A stretch of 64,000 nucleotides of DNA from Zoroaster sp. YZ-2022 (GCA_029582265.1 CM055831.1:26946526-27010525); one strand, 5' to 3'. Positions 31,456 through 44,097 are shown, numbered from the stretch's first letter. The notes: generated by a model from the sequence alone, not told the origin. Numbers and translations are program-made.

Positions 31456-31600
31456 AGAAGCACTCCAATGTCAAATTCAGCTCTGCGTCCCGCCCACCCT
31501 CCAAAAGGTAGAGGACCCAACAGAAAGCGGAAAAAACAAGGGCCCCATCCATTGATACATGAGCGAATCACAAAACCGAACACGACCCCAGAGTGCCTCC
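31456..31600. mobile_element. Small TTAA MITE, relative of 4541-5050
   Basis: TTAA at 31452-31455 and 31601-31604. The left end is AGAAGCACTCCAATGTCAAA; the right end reverse-complemented is GGAGGCACTCTGGGGTCGTG. These resemble the termini of the 510-bp MITE. It lies within the 3' UTR of the LINE. Confidence 0.6.
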
Positions 31601-31996
31601 TTAAAAAAGAATAAATACACTAGTCAAAATATAAAAAACAGATGAGCTACAAATAAAGTTTGTTAAGAAAATAAATTAAAATAAATCGGTTATACACAAA
31701 AAGCTAAAAAGCTTGAGTAATGGGTGATTTAAAATATAGAGAATCACGTATAGCATTAAGACACATCACAGGGGAAGTCCCTAAACATAATTCCTGAACA
31801 TCATTAGGAAGTGAATCCCAGAATCTTTGAAAATAAAAGAAACAAGAGTACTTGAGTGAGTTTGTTCTGGCAAGCCTATGTTTGAAAACCAGTTTATCAA
31901 TTTTACGTGTATTTGGTTCGGTAAAAGATGAGTAGGGATGTCATTCAACCTGTAAAGACACTTGACAATAAAAGAAACACTTAAAAACAGAAACGG

Positions 31997-32407
31997 TTAT
32001 ACAAGGGGTAAGTGAAGCTGAGTGAGACGTTGATAGTACGTAAGGGACTCAGCAACTCTATATGTAAAACAGGAACGAGTAAATCTTCTTTGCACGGCTT
32101 CAAGGGACTGTATGTGATTCTTCTGGTTCGGCAGCCACACAGGAATACCGTACTCCAGAACAGGCCTGCAGAGCGAACAAAAGAGTTTTAAAAGAACATC
32201 TTGATTTTTGGAGTGAACAACACGTCTGATAGTGATAAATCCACATAACCTGGAACACTTTGATTTCACAGATTGGACATGTTTGGACCAAGTAAGGTCC
32301 CTAGAAAAAATAAAACCCAAATATTTATAAGAGTCCACTGCTTCAAGAATTTCGTTACCTAACTTATATGTACGAGAAATTTCTCTTCTAGACCTGGTAA
32401 CGTGCAT
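31997..32407 (-). pseudogene. LINE RT C-terminal fragment
   Basis: 136-codon frame: YKYLGFIFSRDLTWSKHVQS, CSRLCGFITIRR, LFCSLCRPVLEYGIPVWLP and LEAVQRRFTRSCF. These are the thumb and post-thumb motifs (YLG, LEYG-x-x-W, VQRR) of non-LTR reverse transcriptases. The catalytic palm is missing. Coding continues after a frame change to about 31690. Confidence 0.88.
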
Positions 32408-32562
32408 TACTTGGTAAGCATATTCAATATTTTGTGTGTCTCTGAGGATTAAGAATCACCAAGTTGACATTTCAATCAGTTTGCTAAAGGTCATTGCAGG
32501 AAAGTTTAGTTCTTAGACAAAAAATCCCTCATTCTAAAAGAGCTGATATTAGATTATTTTAA

Positions 32563-32645
32563 CCCTAACTCCCTAGGCATTGTATTAAAACAATAAAAAA
32601 TCCTTCAAAATCCTCCAACTGGCTTTGTTGTCTATGGAGTTAGGG
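32563..32645. mobile_element. 83-bp minimal piggyBac-like MITE
   Basis: TTAA-CCCTAACTCC ... GGAGTTAGGG-TTAA: perfect 10-bp inverted ends and TTAA duplication (32559-32562, 32646-32649). Units A and D have the empty site ATTTTAATGC. A terminal CCCTA matches the piggyBac consensus start. The CCCTAA motif is not telomeric; it occurs once per end. Confidence 0.9.
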
Positions 32646-33948
32646 TTAATGCAGACCTGAATCACTCCCAAACATTCTTGACTCAATTCCAACTTCATCA
32701 CCTGCTGCTGTTTATCCCCCAGAACTAATGGAAGGATCCACATATGAAATGTGCAGGATGCGAGGCAAAGTCAAAGCGGATGATTCCAATTTGTCTTGAA
32801 GGGGACGGAAGGCTGTAAATTTTAGTACAAATTTGTGTAATTCAAGAAATACCTTTGATGATGGTGAACCAGTAATAAAATGTTTTTTGTGCCTTCCCCC
32901 CCTCTGGATAAACCCATGATATACAACCAAAAGAAATGAAAATGATTTAATGTTATTCACATCATTTATTTTATTCACAAAATTAGATTTGTACAATATT
33001 TTATTTTGATTAGATCTATGTACATGCAGAGAGAGCTTTATGGATTGCAATATGAATGACAAGTAAATTAAATCTTATTGAAACTAAATTGAACTTAATC
33101 AACAATCACATAATAATAGTCAATAAATCAAAAGTCTCTAGATGATATACCAGTAATTAAAGGAGATTGTGAAACAAATGTCCTTGAAAGTCTGCAAATG
33201 AATATTTATGTTGAAATTCATCAGCAAAGAAACATTAGAGCACAAGTTTGAGGTTTTCAGTGGCTTGAAATTTAGTTACTCCATTGAGGAATGGACAAAT
33301 TGTGGAATGACAAAACAATAATAATTTGCTTAAAGGGAGGTTACACATAGTTTTACATATAATGTACTTGGTGTAAAGTTGATGATGGAATCAAACATCT
33401 CTTGAAATCTTTCTGTCTGAGGAACTATCATATAAATACAAATTTACGAGATCATTTCGTGACTGAATTTCTGACTGAATGAGACACAAAATTATAATAA
33501 ATACAAACAATTTAAAGGTATTTTCACTATTTTGACATTAAAGACACAACCTCATTAAGCTGAAACTTTCACAGGTTGGTTGTTAAATGCAGATCTTGAA
33601 AGTAAGCAAACTTGTAGAAGAAATTGAGCAAAAGTGTAACCTCCCTGTACAAATACATTCATTCAGAAGTAGAATTGGATTGACCTTATTAAGAAGGTGC
33701 ATTAGATTCCAACATTTGATAAAAGTACACAAGACTTGAATATAAACATTACATAGTATAATGCGTGTCACCAGGAATTTCATTATGAGTTGAACATTTG
33801 TAAATGTATTCAAATGTTCACATTACCACACAAATTGTTTTTGTTTGTTTTTTAGAAAAGAAGTGGCATGTTTGCTTCTTCATTAAAATCTAGAAGGAGA
33901 TTTGTTCCCACTTCGCCTTCCAAACCTCTCCTGGTGATACACATGAGG

Positions 33949-34542
33949 GCGGTTTATATGAAGACATGCAATTGTAAAATAACGTGCAAGGTTTTTTTGT
34001 GCTAGAAACTTGAAAGCGTGCAGTAACCAAAGTTTCTTTAACAATCACTTAATTTTTCAGAACCCCAATCCGCCAGAAACCAAAATGTCATATTTCTGTA
34101 CATCTTCAAAAACCACTAAATCGTTTGAAAAATAGAATTGTGGACCCCCTTAATTTTTTAAAATAGTACCGTGGAGAATAAATTCAGAAATTATATGTGG
34201 TTTTAGTTCCTTTTAGATTAAATAAACGATGTGTTTATCAAAAGTGGATTGTATTGCTTTTTCACAGGAGACAAGAGTCCCAGTATGGTACAACAGAATA
34301 GTGTCCTAATCCCTCAACTTTGAACGAGCCGCTGCCGATCCATGCTTTGATTTAATTCATGATTATGTGTTTTTAAGGCAACGCGATATATTTTTTTTCT
34401 TCACAATAATTTTTTTTCATCGCGATATATTTTTTTCATTGCAATCGGCCGATATCTCGATGATTTAAAAAGTTCTCGATATCATAATCGCGTAAAAAAA
34501 ATATTGCGATATTGGATATTATCGTGTCATCGCCCAAGCCTA
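33949..34542. mobile_element. Foreign segment with one end of the GGCTTGGGCGATA family
   Basis: Replaces about 45 bp present in A and D (TATGATGAACTGTAGCAACT...). The right end reverse-complemented reads AGGCTTGGGCGATGACACGA, like the terminus at 9122. The interior has TATCGCGAT motifs. The left terminus is not its inverse, so the element is truncated or was inserted with a deletion. Confidence 0.55.
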
Positions 34543-35246
34543 GTATAATGAAGGTCATTACCCTTATTGAAGACTCTACAAGAGACTGGATCCACATGGA
34601 ATCATGCTCATATATATAGATAATGTACAGTGCTTAGTATTTATATCAACCAACTTCTGCAAGGTATAATTACATGACAAAATACCCAAAGCAGGGAGGA
34701 GGGGGCTTCATCCCCCAAGGCTCCTCCCACCCCCTGGATCTGCCATTGGAAGTTATTTGGGCTTGGGACAGGAAAACCTCAAAACAGTTTGTTCATTGCA
34801 ATATATACAATTAAGCTTATTACACAATTGATGAAGATTATCATTTGTAAAAGTAATATGATGTATAAAGCTAATTATGAATGCTTATTTTTAAAAGTGT
34901 ACAATAATCATATATGTTAAAAAGTAAATTTAAACCAAGACAAATGAAGCTCCTCTTTTGTAATTTCACAAAATATTATGTTGAATTAGTAGCTCATTTA
35001 TGATATTAAGAGTCATGGGTTTCCTGAAAGTAATTTCTGTCTGGAATGGGACAGAAATGATTTCATAGAAACCTACAGTGCTTTGGTTAGAAACTGTGAA
35101 TGAGATTTCACAACTTGTTTCCAAATGAAACATTGACTGGTCAATTGTTTATATGCAATTCTTGATTGTCATTTAGTATTCATGCACATGATGACATTTT
35201 ACAAACAGTGTATCAAGAATGTACTATTCATTTTATGTCCCTCCAG

Positions 35247-35358
35247 GTTGACAGCATGACAACCCTTCTAATTGACCTGATCAGAGGTCAACAAGAAACA
35301 GTCTCAGCAAGAAACATCCTCAACCAAGAGAGATCAGCTCAGGATGCTCCAACAAAAG
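35247..35358 (+). CDS. 112-nt exon of an unknown plus-strand gene, copy B
   Basis: Same boundaries (CCCTCCAG / AAAG-GTAAGAGG) and same open frame, VDSMTTLLIDLIRGQQETV..., as 15915-16026; no indels. See copy A. Confidence 0.42.
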
Positions 35359-36162
35359 GTAAGAGGAAGAAAACTAGACTTGTTTATAAGGTGCAGCTCA
35401 GGTGTAGAATATAACCTTTCCATTATGCAACTCTGTACAAGGGTGGATCCAGAGGGGGAAAAGAGAGGGTATAGACCTTTCTTTTGCTGTGTCACAATTG
35501 TAGTTTTTGTCAACTGGTGATTGGCAAACAATGGGTGACCATCAGTGAAAACAAAGAAAGTATTGACAAGATATTGACATATGAATAATTAAAGAGTAAC
35601 ATTTACAAATCAACAGACAATGACAAAAGCAAAATCAGGGGAACTCCCTCTTAAAGATGCATCACCCATATTTGTAACTTTTTCACCAGTGATTCCTGGC
35701 AACTTCCTTTTAATTTGAAAAATAAATAAAAATGTATTTTCCTCATAGAAAGGCAACCAAATACTTAACAATTACAAATGAAATATAACACATCATCAGA
35801 GGTTTGTTTTTGAAATGAATTAATAGCTAACGTCATAAATTCATTTATTAGTTCATATGTGGATTTCTTTTATTAAAGACTGTGGAGAAGTGCTTAGCTA
35901 AATTGGTGAAGGGCAAACATCTAAATCAATTATTCATTTGAGTTGGTTCTTGAAGCAAAGTAAAGACTTCATTGGCAATGAATTGTATATGCTCTGTATC
36001 TCTTGTCATGTCAAACATTAATAATAAATGATACAAGATTAATTCTATAGAGTGACATTGATACTCAAGATTCTACATTACATGTTTGGGTAACATATCT
36101 TGAAGAGACATTTCACCATTATGATGATGACAAGGGAGATTGCCAGTCAGCAGCATGTTGGA

Positions 36163-36597
36163 TTACATCACATTATGTGATACACTGTATATCTTCACTG
36201 AGAGCAAGTCTGCTGCTACCAGCTGATGCCCATCTGCAGTGAATGTGATTCCCACGGGCCTGTACAGACCCTGAGCTATACATGAGATGAATCTACCTTC
36301 ATCATCATAATGGTGAATATGACCACTGTTAACATCCCCATTGTCCACTACAATGTATATGTCTGATCTGTCACAGCATACACCAGTGCAGCGTTGAACT
36401 TCCTGACCATTGATTGTTGGTTTGATTGTGAGTAATGAAGTACCATTGTCATCAACAATGTCTACTTTATGTTGGTCACTACCACTGACTACAACTCTAT
36501 TATTATTATCAATGGCCAGGAAGCAAGGTGCTGTCTTGACTGGCATAGTGTGAATGAGCGAGCCATCAGTGGGGCTGTGCTCGCTCACCACCATCCC
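36163..36597 (-). pseudogene. NHL exon copy B, truncated at its 5' part
   Basis: Encodes the last four blades or so (FLAIDNNNRVVVSG, GVCCDRSDIYIVV, PVGITFTADGHQLVAAD) with an altered end, VKIYSVSHNVM. Similarity to A and D stops at 36597 (CACCATCC), removing the splice acceptor and the first blades. The retained frame has no stop, so truncation is recent or sequence decay is slow. It cannot make a TRIM-NHL protein in this position. Confidence 0.85.
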
Positions 36598-37851
36598 ATA
36601 TCAATTCGTTTGCGCTCCTTTTCAATGCACCACACAACTGCTCGGAGCTTCCCCCATTGGAACGATCATGGAAATAGTGCGGTATTTCCCGTTGTTACGT
36701 CACTGCTAACAAACGCGGTAAAAGTTTTCTTTCTTAATCGAGTATCATTAAGAGTATAAAATATGCTTTCGATTGATGTAATTTTTTTTAAGAAACAAGA
36801 CTGCTAGACACCGTAATTTTTTTGATAAACTTCGAGTTTCTTGTTCAATTTTGTGCGTAAAATCGCTGTTTCCGCTTACTTTGCACTGTATTGACCATCT
36901 TCAACTCGCTATAATTTCCGCTAGCGCCCTCCTTTGACTTTCTTAATCACCCAGTAGATTTGGTGATTCCTGAGCTAACTATCAATGTAAAGTTCATCGT
37001 GATTGGCCAATGTTTAACACCGTCCAAAAAGGATTTTAAAACGTCTCTCCAATAGAGTAAGCTCTTTGATCCATAAGCAACCCGTACATCAGTGCATGGC
37101 AGGCCACATGCTGCCACGCACACAGTACACACGTGTGTCCTGTGCTGAGTGTCAAGACTACAACTTATACAAGGCGAGGTCAACGAGCGGAAATTCTTCT
37201 TGTAAGTAAGTCTTTTTTCACTTTTTTCTTGAGGTGAATAGATATTTAAGGAGTGTTAACTATCTTTATTTGTTCTTGAAAGAGATGACTTGTCTTGAAA
37301 CTAGAAAGTTTGTGAAAAACAGATATAAAAACCCATATCATTGACAGGGCTTGGCCCATTCCCTCTCAACATAACCGTAGCAGCAATTCGTGTGTACTGG
37401 GACATTCCATTTTTAATAGGGTGAAATCTTGTTGTTGATTGAAAAAGCATTATGTTGGTTTCATAGAAATTGGTTTCATTGAGTAAAGGAGCGTTCACAA
37501 GGGGATATAAAGTTTTGACCTTTTTCAACAATTATTTTAAAAATACTTTTAATCGTTTTATGACAATGTTTGGGCCAAGTTAGGACTAAAGACTATGGAC
37601 AATTACTTTAGCGAACAAAGCAGTCAACCATGCATGTACAGATATTTCACAATTAATTGATAAAAGAATGGTAATTATCCCTAGTCCTAGTCCTATAAAA
37701 TTTATGCAGTTGAGACACATACATAGACAGGCAAGTTGTTTGAATTAAATGAACGACCGATCTTGCTGCAGGTAGCTATTGAGTATGCAAACACTTTCTT
37801 CATCTTAACCGAATTGCTTTTAAATATACTTTATTTTCATACTGTTTACAG
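36598..37851. other. Unique region upstream of the chromo-barrel-like pseudogene
   Basis: Begins exactly where duplication unit B breaks off. 36600-37200 is less AT-rich than its surroundings and contains CTTCTT/GTAAGTAAG near 37196, a possible donor of a 5' exon for the plus-strand gene at 37852. No RNA gene or convincing coding frame. Confidence 0.4.
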
Positions 37852-38124
37852 GGATGGATTTCGGCCAAACAAAAGAGTGAATTATCTTGCTTTGAGTAAA
37901 GGTGCGACTCCACAGCTGCTAGGGAGAAGAGAAGAAGAAAGGAGGTGGCCCATTGAAGCTTTGGAGTTGGAAGTTATAGGAGAAACTGGAGATTCAGTGA
38001 AAGTGCACTCGTGGGTTGGCCCTCGACATTCGATGAATGGTTGCCGAAAGAGAGAGTCGTTGATTTGCGGAAGATGTTGAGAGAGGAGATGCTTTTGGAC
38101 AGCTAAAGCACCAAATATCTGCAG
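37852..38124 (+). pseudogene. Exon with chromo-barrel / Tudor-knot-like domain, frameshifted
   Basis: Acceptor TACTGTTTACAG; donor TGCAG/GTAAGA. The frame reads DGFRPNKRVNYLALSKGAT, WPIEALELEVIGETGDSVKV and HSWVG. After one frameshift it continues STFDEWLPKERVVDLRKML. The combined pattern VKVH-W-VG...FDEWLP...VVDL is the chromo-barrel/Tudor-knot signature, known in MOF/MSL3/MRG proteins to bind nucleic acid or methylated histone, and also found in some transposon-derived proteins. It precedes 38421-38806 and 38934-40961, with which it appears to form one decayed gene. Confidence 0.6.
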
Positions 38125-38420
38125 GTAAGACCTACGCTTTGAAAAACAAGCATACATTAGACACATACATGTACTGTAGATTCAGCATCACCAACTGAAA
38201 GTTATGGAAAACAGATAGCAACATCCTACAGGCGTGTATCCTAGGTACTAATAAAAAATTAACTGAAAGGCTGTACAGAGGACATGGGACATAGTGACAG
38301 TTCATATTAATTAATTCAGCGAAGCTTATAACCCACAAGTATAAAAAGAATATTTTACATGTATTTCCAGCTTTGATATACAAATGTTGGCTGACTTAAT
38401 TTTTCTTTTTATCATTTTAG

Positions 38421-38806
38421 GTGAAGGAGAGTCTCAACATTGCTCGTGGGATGACTCACTGATCACCCCAAAGTGCAGCCCAAAGGAGATCATAGAACAA
38501 TTCCTTGAATCCATCAAAGCAAAAATCAAGAACAGTGGGGGGAAGGACATTTACACAAGCGATTTAATACACATATCTAATGTTCTGGAGATGACTGGTA
38601 CTATAGAATAAATAACAGAGCTGGGACTTCGCTTTCATATGAAGGAAACGCTCCAGATCTGGATATACGAGAGAAGGTGTCACCGAATTTACTAAGGAGT
38701 TGAAAGCTCATCCAACCTGTTTTGTCTTGGTCATTCGTTTCGTGAAAGACTTTGGGAATCAACTGGATCTGGATTGTCTCAACCAAATGTAGCATCACGA
38801 TGGCAA
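38421..38806 (+). pseudogene. Second exon of the chromo-barrel-like decayed gene
   Basis: Acceptor ATCATTTTAG, donor-like GGCAA/GTACAT. Coding-like text is spread over three frames: SPKEIIEQFLESIKAKIKN, then SGDDWYYRINNRAGTSLSY, then NLFCLGHSFRERLWESTGS. At least two frameshifts and one stop. No domain recognised. Confidence 0.45.
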
Positions 38807-38933
38807 GTACATGTGCTTATTTCATTGTAATCATTTCACTGTACCTTGCCTTAACTAATGTGGCCTGTATGTCAAACGATGACTGGATTGTACCTATTAA
38901 CAAGTATGCCCTTTTCAAATCATTGACAAAACA

Positions 38934-40961
38934 CCTGTCAATATAGACAGTGATATTTACATTTCAAATGTTATTGAGCGTGCCTTAGAGTCACATAATG
39001 ATTCCATATCTATGAGTATGTTGGTAAAAGCATAATTGATTGCGTTAGAAGCACAATCAGGTACATGCTCAACAAATTCAAAACATGTTCCAAGAAAGGG
39101 TCGAAAAATCCAGTTTGGACAAGTGGAAACAATCCGATTATAAATTACGATTGGGCAGCGTAAAAGGAAACTAGAGCATGATCTCGAGTGGAATGCAAAG
39201 AGGAGAAAGGTTATTGAAAATGAATTGAAAGTGTCCAAAAAGAAAAACTCCTCCAGAAAGCGTAACCAGCAAATGGCAAACAACTAGTCAAAAAGCAATG
39301 AAAAAAAATACATAAAATGTCAAGATAAATTATTCTAACTCATATCAAGAAAAACAAAAAATATTTTATTGGAATCGGTAAAAGAAAAGTTTGAAATGCT
39401 GCAAGAGGAAGGTTACACCTCCAACGACTTCATGTTAGTGATATTTATGGAAATGTAATTGACTTTTGGCCCTGATTTTGGACCCTTGGATATGAACAAG
39501 TCTACATGTATACCTGTAGAAAAAGCCTCTTTTAAAAGACTCACTTTATCTTCCAGATATATCATATACTAGATTGCGGCGAACTTGCAATGATCTGCCT
39601 AGTTTAAACAATGTCCTTGGCGCTAAAAATTTGCTAGATGCGACCTTCCAGGTAAATAGGTTTGAAAATATGATAGGAGCATGGCAAACCTATTGGTAAA
39701 CAACTAGAACACGCTCTTGAGAGAATGATAAAAAGTACAGTAATGAACTTGTTCCTAACATGATAGGTGTCATATTGAGTGGTGATGACGTCTTGGGAAG
39801 CGCATACATTGTGTTAACATTACTTTCAGATTAAATTTTACGGTAAACATGTTAGTCCAGTACATTCTTGCTATGGTCAGAGCACCAGAGAAATATGACT
39901 CCCTCTAAAATCAATCTTTGCTACTGTTCTGGAAAGTCGGAGACACCATAAACATCGGTGAGAACCTGTTCAATTTGAAATACTACCTAGGTAGATATGA
40001 AATTCATAAACCAAAGTCATGGGTATAGGGCATGTAGTAGTACATACTCATGTGCCTGGTGCAAATGCCCAAGTACAGAAAGGCATGATGCTACTAGTAA
40101 GTGGTCAATGATAGATACTGAGAAAGGTGCACGTACACTTGATGAAATAAGAAATATGTCTACGCAGAAAAAAGGAAAAAACAAAGGTTGTGTGGCAGAA
40201 CCTATTTTCTCTTTTATTCCCGTTCATATGGTTGTCCCGGACCCACTGCATTTGTTTCTTCGCATCTCCGATCAACTAGTGATTCAGCTTATTCAGATTT
40301 TGAAACGAGCAGACAATATTGCCAAAAGTGGGAAAAATGTAGACAAAAGCAAGTGCAACAATCTTTTGAAGTTTGAAACATTTGTTGGTAAGCTCTCTAT
40401 TCCATGGTCCATCTTCACCAATCGTGATACTGGCCAGTTTCAGTACCGGGATTTTACTGGACCAGAGCATAAAAAAATACAGCAACATATCCAAATTGAT
40501 GACCTTATTCCAGAACACCCAGGTGTGAAGCCATTAAATATTTGTGGTCTGAATTTGGCCAAATCATCTCATTCATGAAAACTGAAGATGTTGAGCCCAA
40601 GTTAGTAGAAAGCAGAGCCTGCATGGGTTGCCAAACGCTAACACTTTTCAGGGCTGATGTGACACCATATATGCATGTCTTATGAATCACTTGCCGGAAT
40701 CTATTGAAATGCATGGTAACATTTGTCATTTTAGTCAACAAGCCATGGAAAACTTAATGATACAATTACAGTCCTGTTCTTTTTCGCTCTTCTAACCACC
40801 GCAACACTGAGGCATTTATGCAGGTGATTAAGAAACAAACAGGCTGTCCTTCTCACTGACACTTACAAAGAAAACCAGTTTTGAAGTTCATTGTAGCCCG
40901 TGTGGAGGCAGGTCACAATAAGCGTACATGCTATTTGAAGTTTCGACCAATAGAGACTTAA
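38934..40961 (+). pseudogene. Body of the decayed gene: CxWCxC and LHLFLRISD motifs
   Basis: A basic stretch (KRKLEHDLEWNAKRRKVIEN) is followed by a coherent 193-codon frame at 39997-40578 with STYSCAWCKCPSTERHD, KGARTLDEI and HMVVPDPLHLFLRISDQL. It then continues across frameshifts to HLPESIEMHGNICHFSQQAM and EKLND. From memory, the order C-x-W-C-x-C / LHLFLRISD / HGN...FSQQ resembles a multi-copy, transposon-like protein family of invertebrates and some fungi that I cannot name. Multiple stops mean it is dead here. Ends in TAA at about 40961, with an AATAAA motif about 220 nt further. Confidence 0.55.
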
Positions 40962-43307
40962 GTGGTACTCTAGATGACTAGATTCTGTTGAGAAATTAAT
41001 ATTTGTTGCATTTAAGTTATTTTGTAAATGTTAATTGGAGCATGAGAGTTTTTACCATGTTTTTATAGTGTGACATGCCCCTTTACCATTTTAAAGCCCT
41101 TTGCCAATCAATTTATGTTTGGCTCACATGTTTATAACTCATTTGTAACACTAATTAGTTCCAGTCATTCATTTGTGTAATAAACATTGTATTGACAAAG
41201 GCAAGGTACAGTGAAAGCCACAGGTTAAGTTGGTCTACTTTAGAGCTGGTTATATTAATCAAATTACAGACTTAATGTTCTCTCTGGCCCTGACGCTATA
41301 ATAAAGTATTTTTTTGAAACAAAAAACAACACGTATATTTTCATACGGAGCGGTATTTTACTAAACAAATCAAAAATCAAAATCTGAAAACAAATTTTAA
41401 AACACAAATGATTGATATTGTTCGTTACTTAAGTTCATATAACCAACAATATCGAATGGTGATTTGACAGCATTGATGTTTTTAGAAACCAGTTCTAATT
41501 ACAATGAAATAAGTACATGTAAATAATATAAATATTCAATCGTAAAGAATTTTGCATGTTTGTATCTTACTTGTGCTTAGACGTTTTGTTAACTTTATTT
41601 GAAACATTGTTCCTCCCTTTCTTTACTGAAGAAAATTTTATATCAGTTATGCATTTTGGTATTAGAATGTATTTTGTACATTTCACCTTTCTATTTGCTT
41701 CGTAACGTCAGTTTTTCTTAGATCCACTGATAAAAGCATCTTGGGAATGTCATTACAACTGACTTAATGCGTATTCTGAAAACTTGAAGAAAAAACACAA
41801 AAGACAACACTAAACCCGGAGTTGACTTTTGAATGTCAGAATTATAGACAATATAGTATAGAAGTATTAACTGAAGTGTGTATTTACTATTTACCCTTAA
41901 TACCATACTACTATGATTACCAAAGTTTTGCTTGTGAGTTAGTCGAGGGTTTTGAAGGAACCACCTGAAATTTGAACAATGACTAAACATTTTGACAATC
42001 GCTTAGCGCTCATTAGCATAAAAACGTTTGTGGTTTGTCCATCTTGCATGTTAATGTTTACAAAAGTGTTTGATACTATTTTATTGTTCTATCGAACAAT
42101 ATCCAGTTTACCAAAAGATATTGTATGGTGTTCAGATTTTAAGCTTTCAACAAAATTGCCATGTTTTGAGCAGAGTATGGTATATTTAAAACGTATTTTT
42201 CTTGCCAAATACATACGTTGATGTGCTCTTCAGTGTGTGATGACAAATATTTTGTGTAGAGGGAATCAAGAGGTTACGATTTAGATGTTATTTTTTATGA
42301 ATTGTACACTACGTGTACTTTAAACCACAACGATTATTCTCCTTGTATATAATTAGTGAAAGGGGTTTTTGAAGGAACCATCTGAAATTTGAACAATGAC
42401 TAAACATTTCAATGACACAATCCTTAGCTCATTAGTATACAAAAACGTTTTGTGGTTTGTCCATCTTGCATGTTAATGTTTACATAACAGTGTGTGATAC
42501 TATTTTATTGTTCTATCCGAACAATATCCAGTTTGCCATAAGATATTAAGTAAGTGTTCAGATTTTTAAGCTTTCAACAAAATTGCCATGTTTTGAGCAG
42601 AGTATGGTATATTTAAAAGCGTATTTGCTTGCCAAAATACATACTGCTTATGTGTGATGATGCTCTTTCAGTGTGTGATGAAAATATTTTTGTGTAGAGG
42701 GAATCCAAGAGGTTCACGACTTAGATGTTATTTTTATGAATTGTACACTTCGTAACAAACCACAACGATTATTCTTGTATATTTTTAAACATCATTTTGT
42801 ATCAATTAAAAGAATAAAAGCATGCATGTAAAAATAAATTCAATGAGTCCCTGAGTTCTACTTAATTGTAGTACCATTTTGTTACAGTTGTTTGTGCAGG
42901 AGTCACGTCCCTTGGTGCTGCTGTTGTTATTAAGAACAATATTTTCACCAATAACTCATGATTTCACAAATAGAAATTTACTAATTCTTGAAAGTATCAA
43001 TGTCAGTGTCGTATATAGGGCCTATTTTCTCGTACGGATTGCCTGCTAAAGCATGGAGGCCTTCCTCCATGCTCAAAGCAAAGCATGGTCTTAACAAAAT
43101 GTATGGCGGTCCTACACAGCATGCACAGCACCAAGGCTGCTGGACTGAGCAAACCCCTTATTTACCAAAAGTGGTACAACCCATCCTGGCTGCACTGGGC
43201 TCCCGGAGTTGTGTGTGCACAATGTCCAAGGCCAAAGATCAAGAGATAAAGAGTGTACGCACAGCAGTTTCCTGAGGAGCGTTTTTACTATGAAAGAATT
43301 GATATGG
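40962..43307. other. Unique AT-rich region with a 420-bp tandem duplication
   Basis: Two diverged copies in tandem: 41957-42360 and 42375-42780, both starting GAAGGAACCAYCTGAAATTT. The second has many single-base insertions. The 95-codon frame at 42988-43275 has no recognisable motif; it includes a 10-bp hairpin AGCATGGAGG/CCTCCATGCT near 43052-43075. No gene called. Confidence 0.5.
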
Positions 43308-43889
43308 TGGGAGTCAATCTTGAGAAAAAATGTGAAACATATCCCAAGTTTTACAGAAAACATTGGAGTAATGTTCTATTTATTGTTAATTTTTTTAATG
43401 CAAGTACTTGAGATATATAATTTTATATTTCTTCAAGTTAGCTGTCATATAATAATTTGATCATTTGTGTGTTCATGTCACACCAATGCTGTACCTTCCT
43501 TCCTTTAAACAGTTGTGTAAGTTCATTTGATGATGCACCAGCTGTATCTGTGTTTCTGGATGCAAATTGTTTCGGTTTTTGGAACAAAGTTTTTATATTA
43601 TTTTGACAACAAAATCAGGAGGGCATTCATGAATGGGGAATAAAAGAGTGATTACCACTTTGTCTTGACCTCAGGATAACAATACTCCTGGGGTTGTGGC
43701 CATGGGCAATTAAGGACATTACCTATGGTTTGCTGGTTCTTATCCCTGTGGCCGCTGACACACAATCCGGTCTTTATCCTGTGATCAACACCACGCATTG
43801 AATTTTTGAATCCCAAATTTTCATGTTTTTCTATTTCTAATTTTGATACCCACTTAGTAATGTTGAATTGTCATGTTTTGAGTTCGAGC

Positions 43890-44097
43890 AGCTTCCAACA
43901 GGTCATGGAATCGGTGTCCTAGTTCAAGATGCCAGACCACAGTGACTGAAAATGACCGCCATATTTATGCAGCAATGGTAAATGAGCCTTATGACATGTG
44001 CCGTATCAAAAGTAATATTTCCATTCAATGAGTAAATCCAAAACTAGCAGTCCGATTCCATGCCCTGTTGATCATTGACAATACCTGCCCCTTTAAA
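43890..44097. mobile_element. TTAA-family MITE relic, copy C2
   Basis: Orthologue of 12452-12645, 30612-30811 and 56212-56409, with extra small indels. Confidence 0.6.

Larger units (their letters stand above)
31125..32407 (-). mobile_element. 5'-truncated LINE (RT C-terminus and 3' UTR)
   Basis: Inserted into unit B where A and D read GATACTTGGTAAGC or its equivalent. TACTT occurs on both sides as a short target duplication. Minus-strand order is RT thumb and C-terminal region (32407-31690), then an AT-rich 3' UTR and an A-rich end (T-rich on plus, 31125-31165). The C-terminus reads KYSCFFYFQRFWDSLPNDVQ, the usual end of CR1/L2/jockey-type ORF2. It carries a small TTAA MITE in its UTR. Confidence 0.85.
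27757..36597. repeat. Segmental duplication unit B
   Basis: Collinear with D from 50667 and with A from about 11142. The left part (27757-29100) matches D 50667-52815 plus 54717-54895. B-specific additions are a hAT MITE (29370-29551), a LINE (31125-32407), an 83-bp MITE (32563-32645) and foreign DNA at 33949-34542. Homology ends abruptly inside the NHL exon at 36597. Confidence 0.88.

Noticed and set aside
32559..32649. Interstitial telomere repeat (CCCTAA/TTAGGG)
   Set aside because: Only one motif at each end in inverted orientation; it is the TIR of a TTAA MITE.
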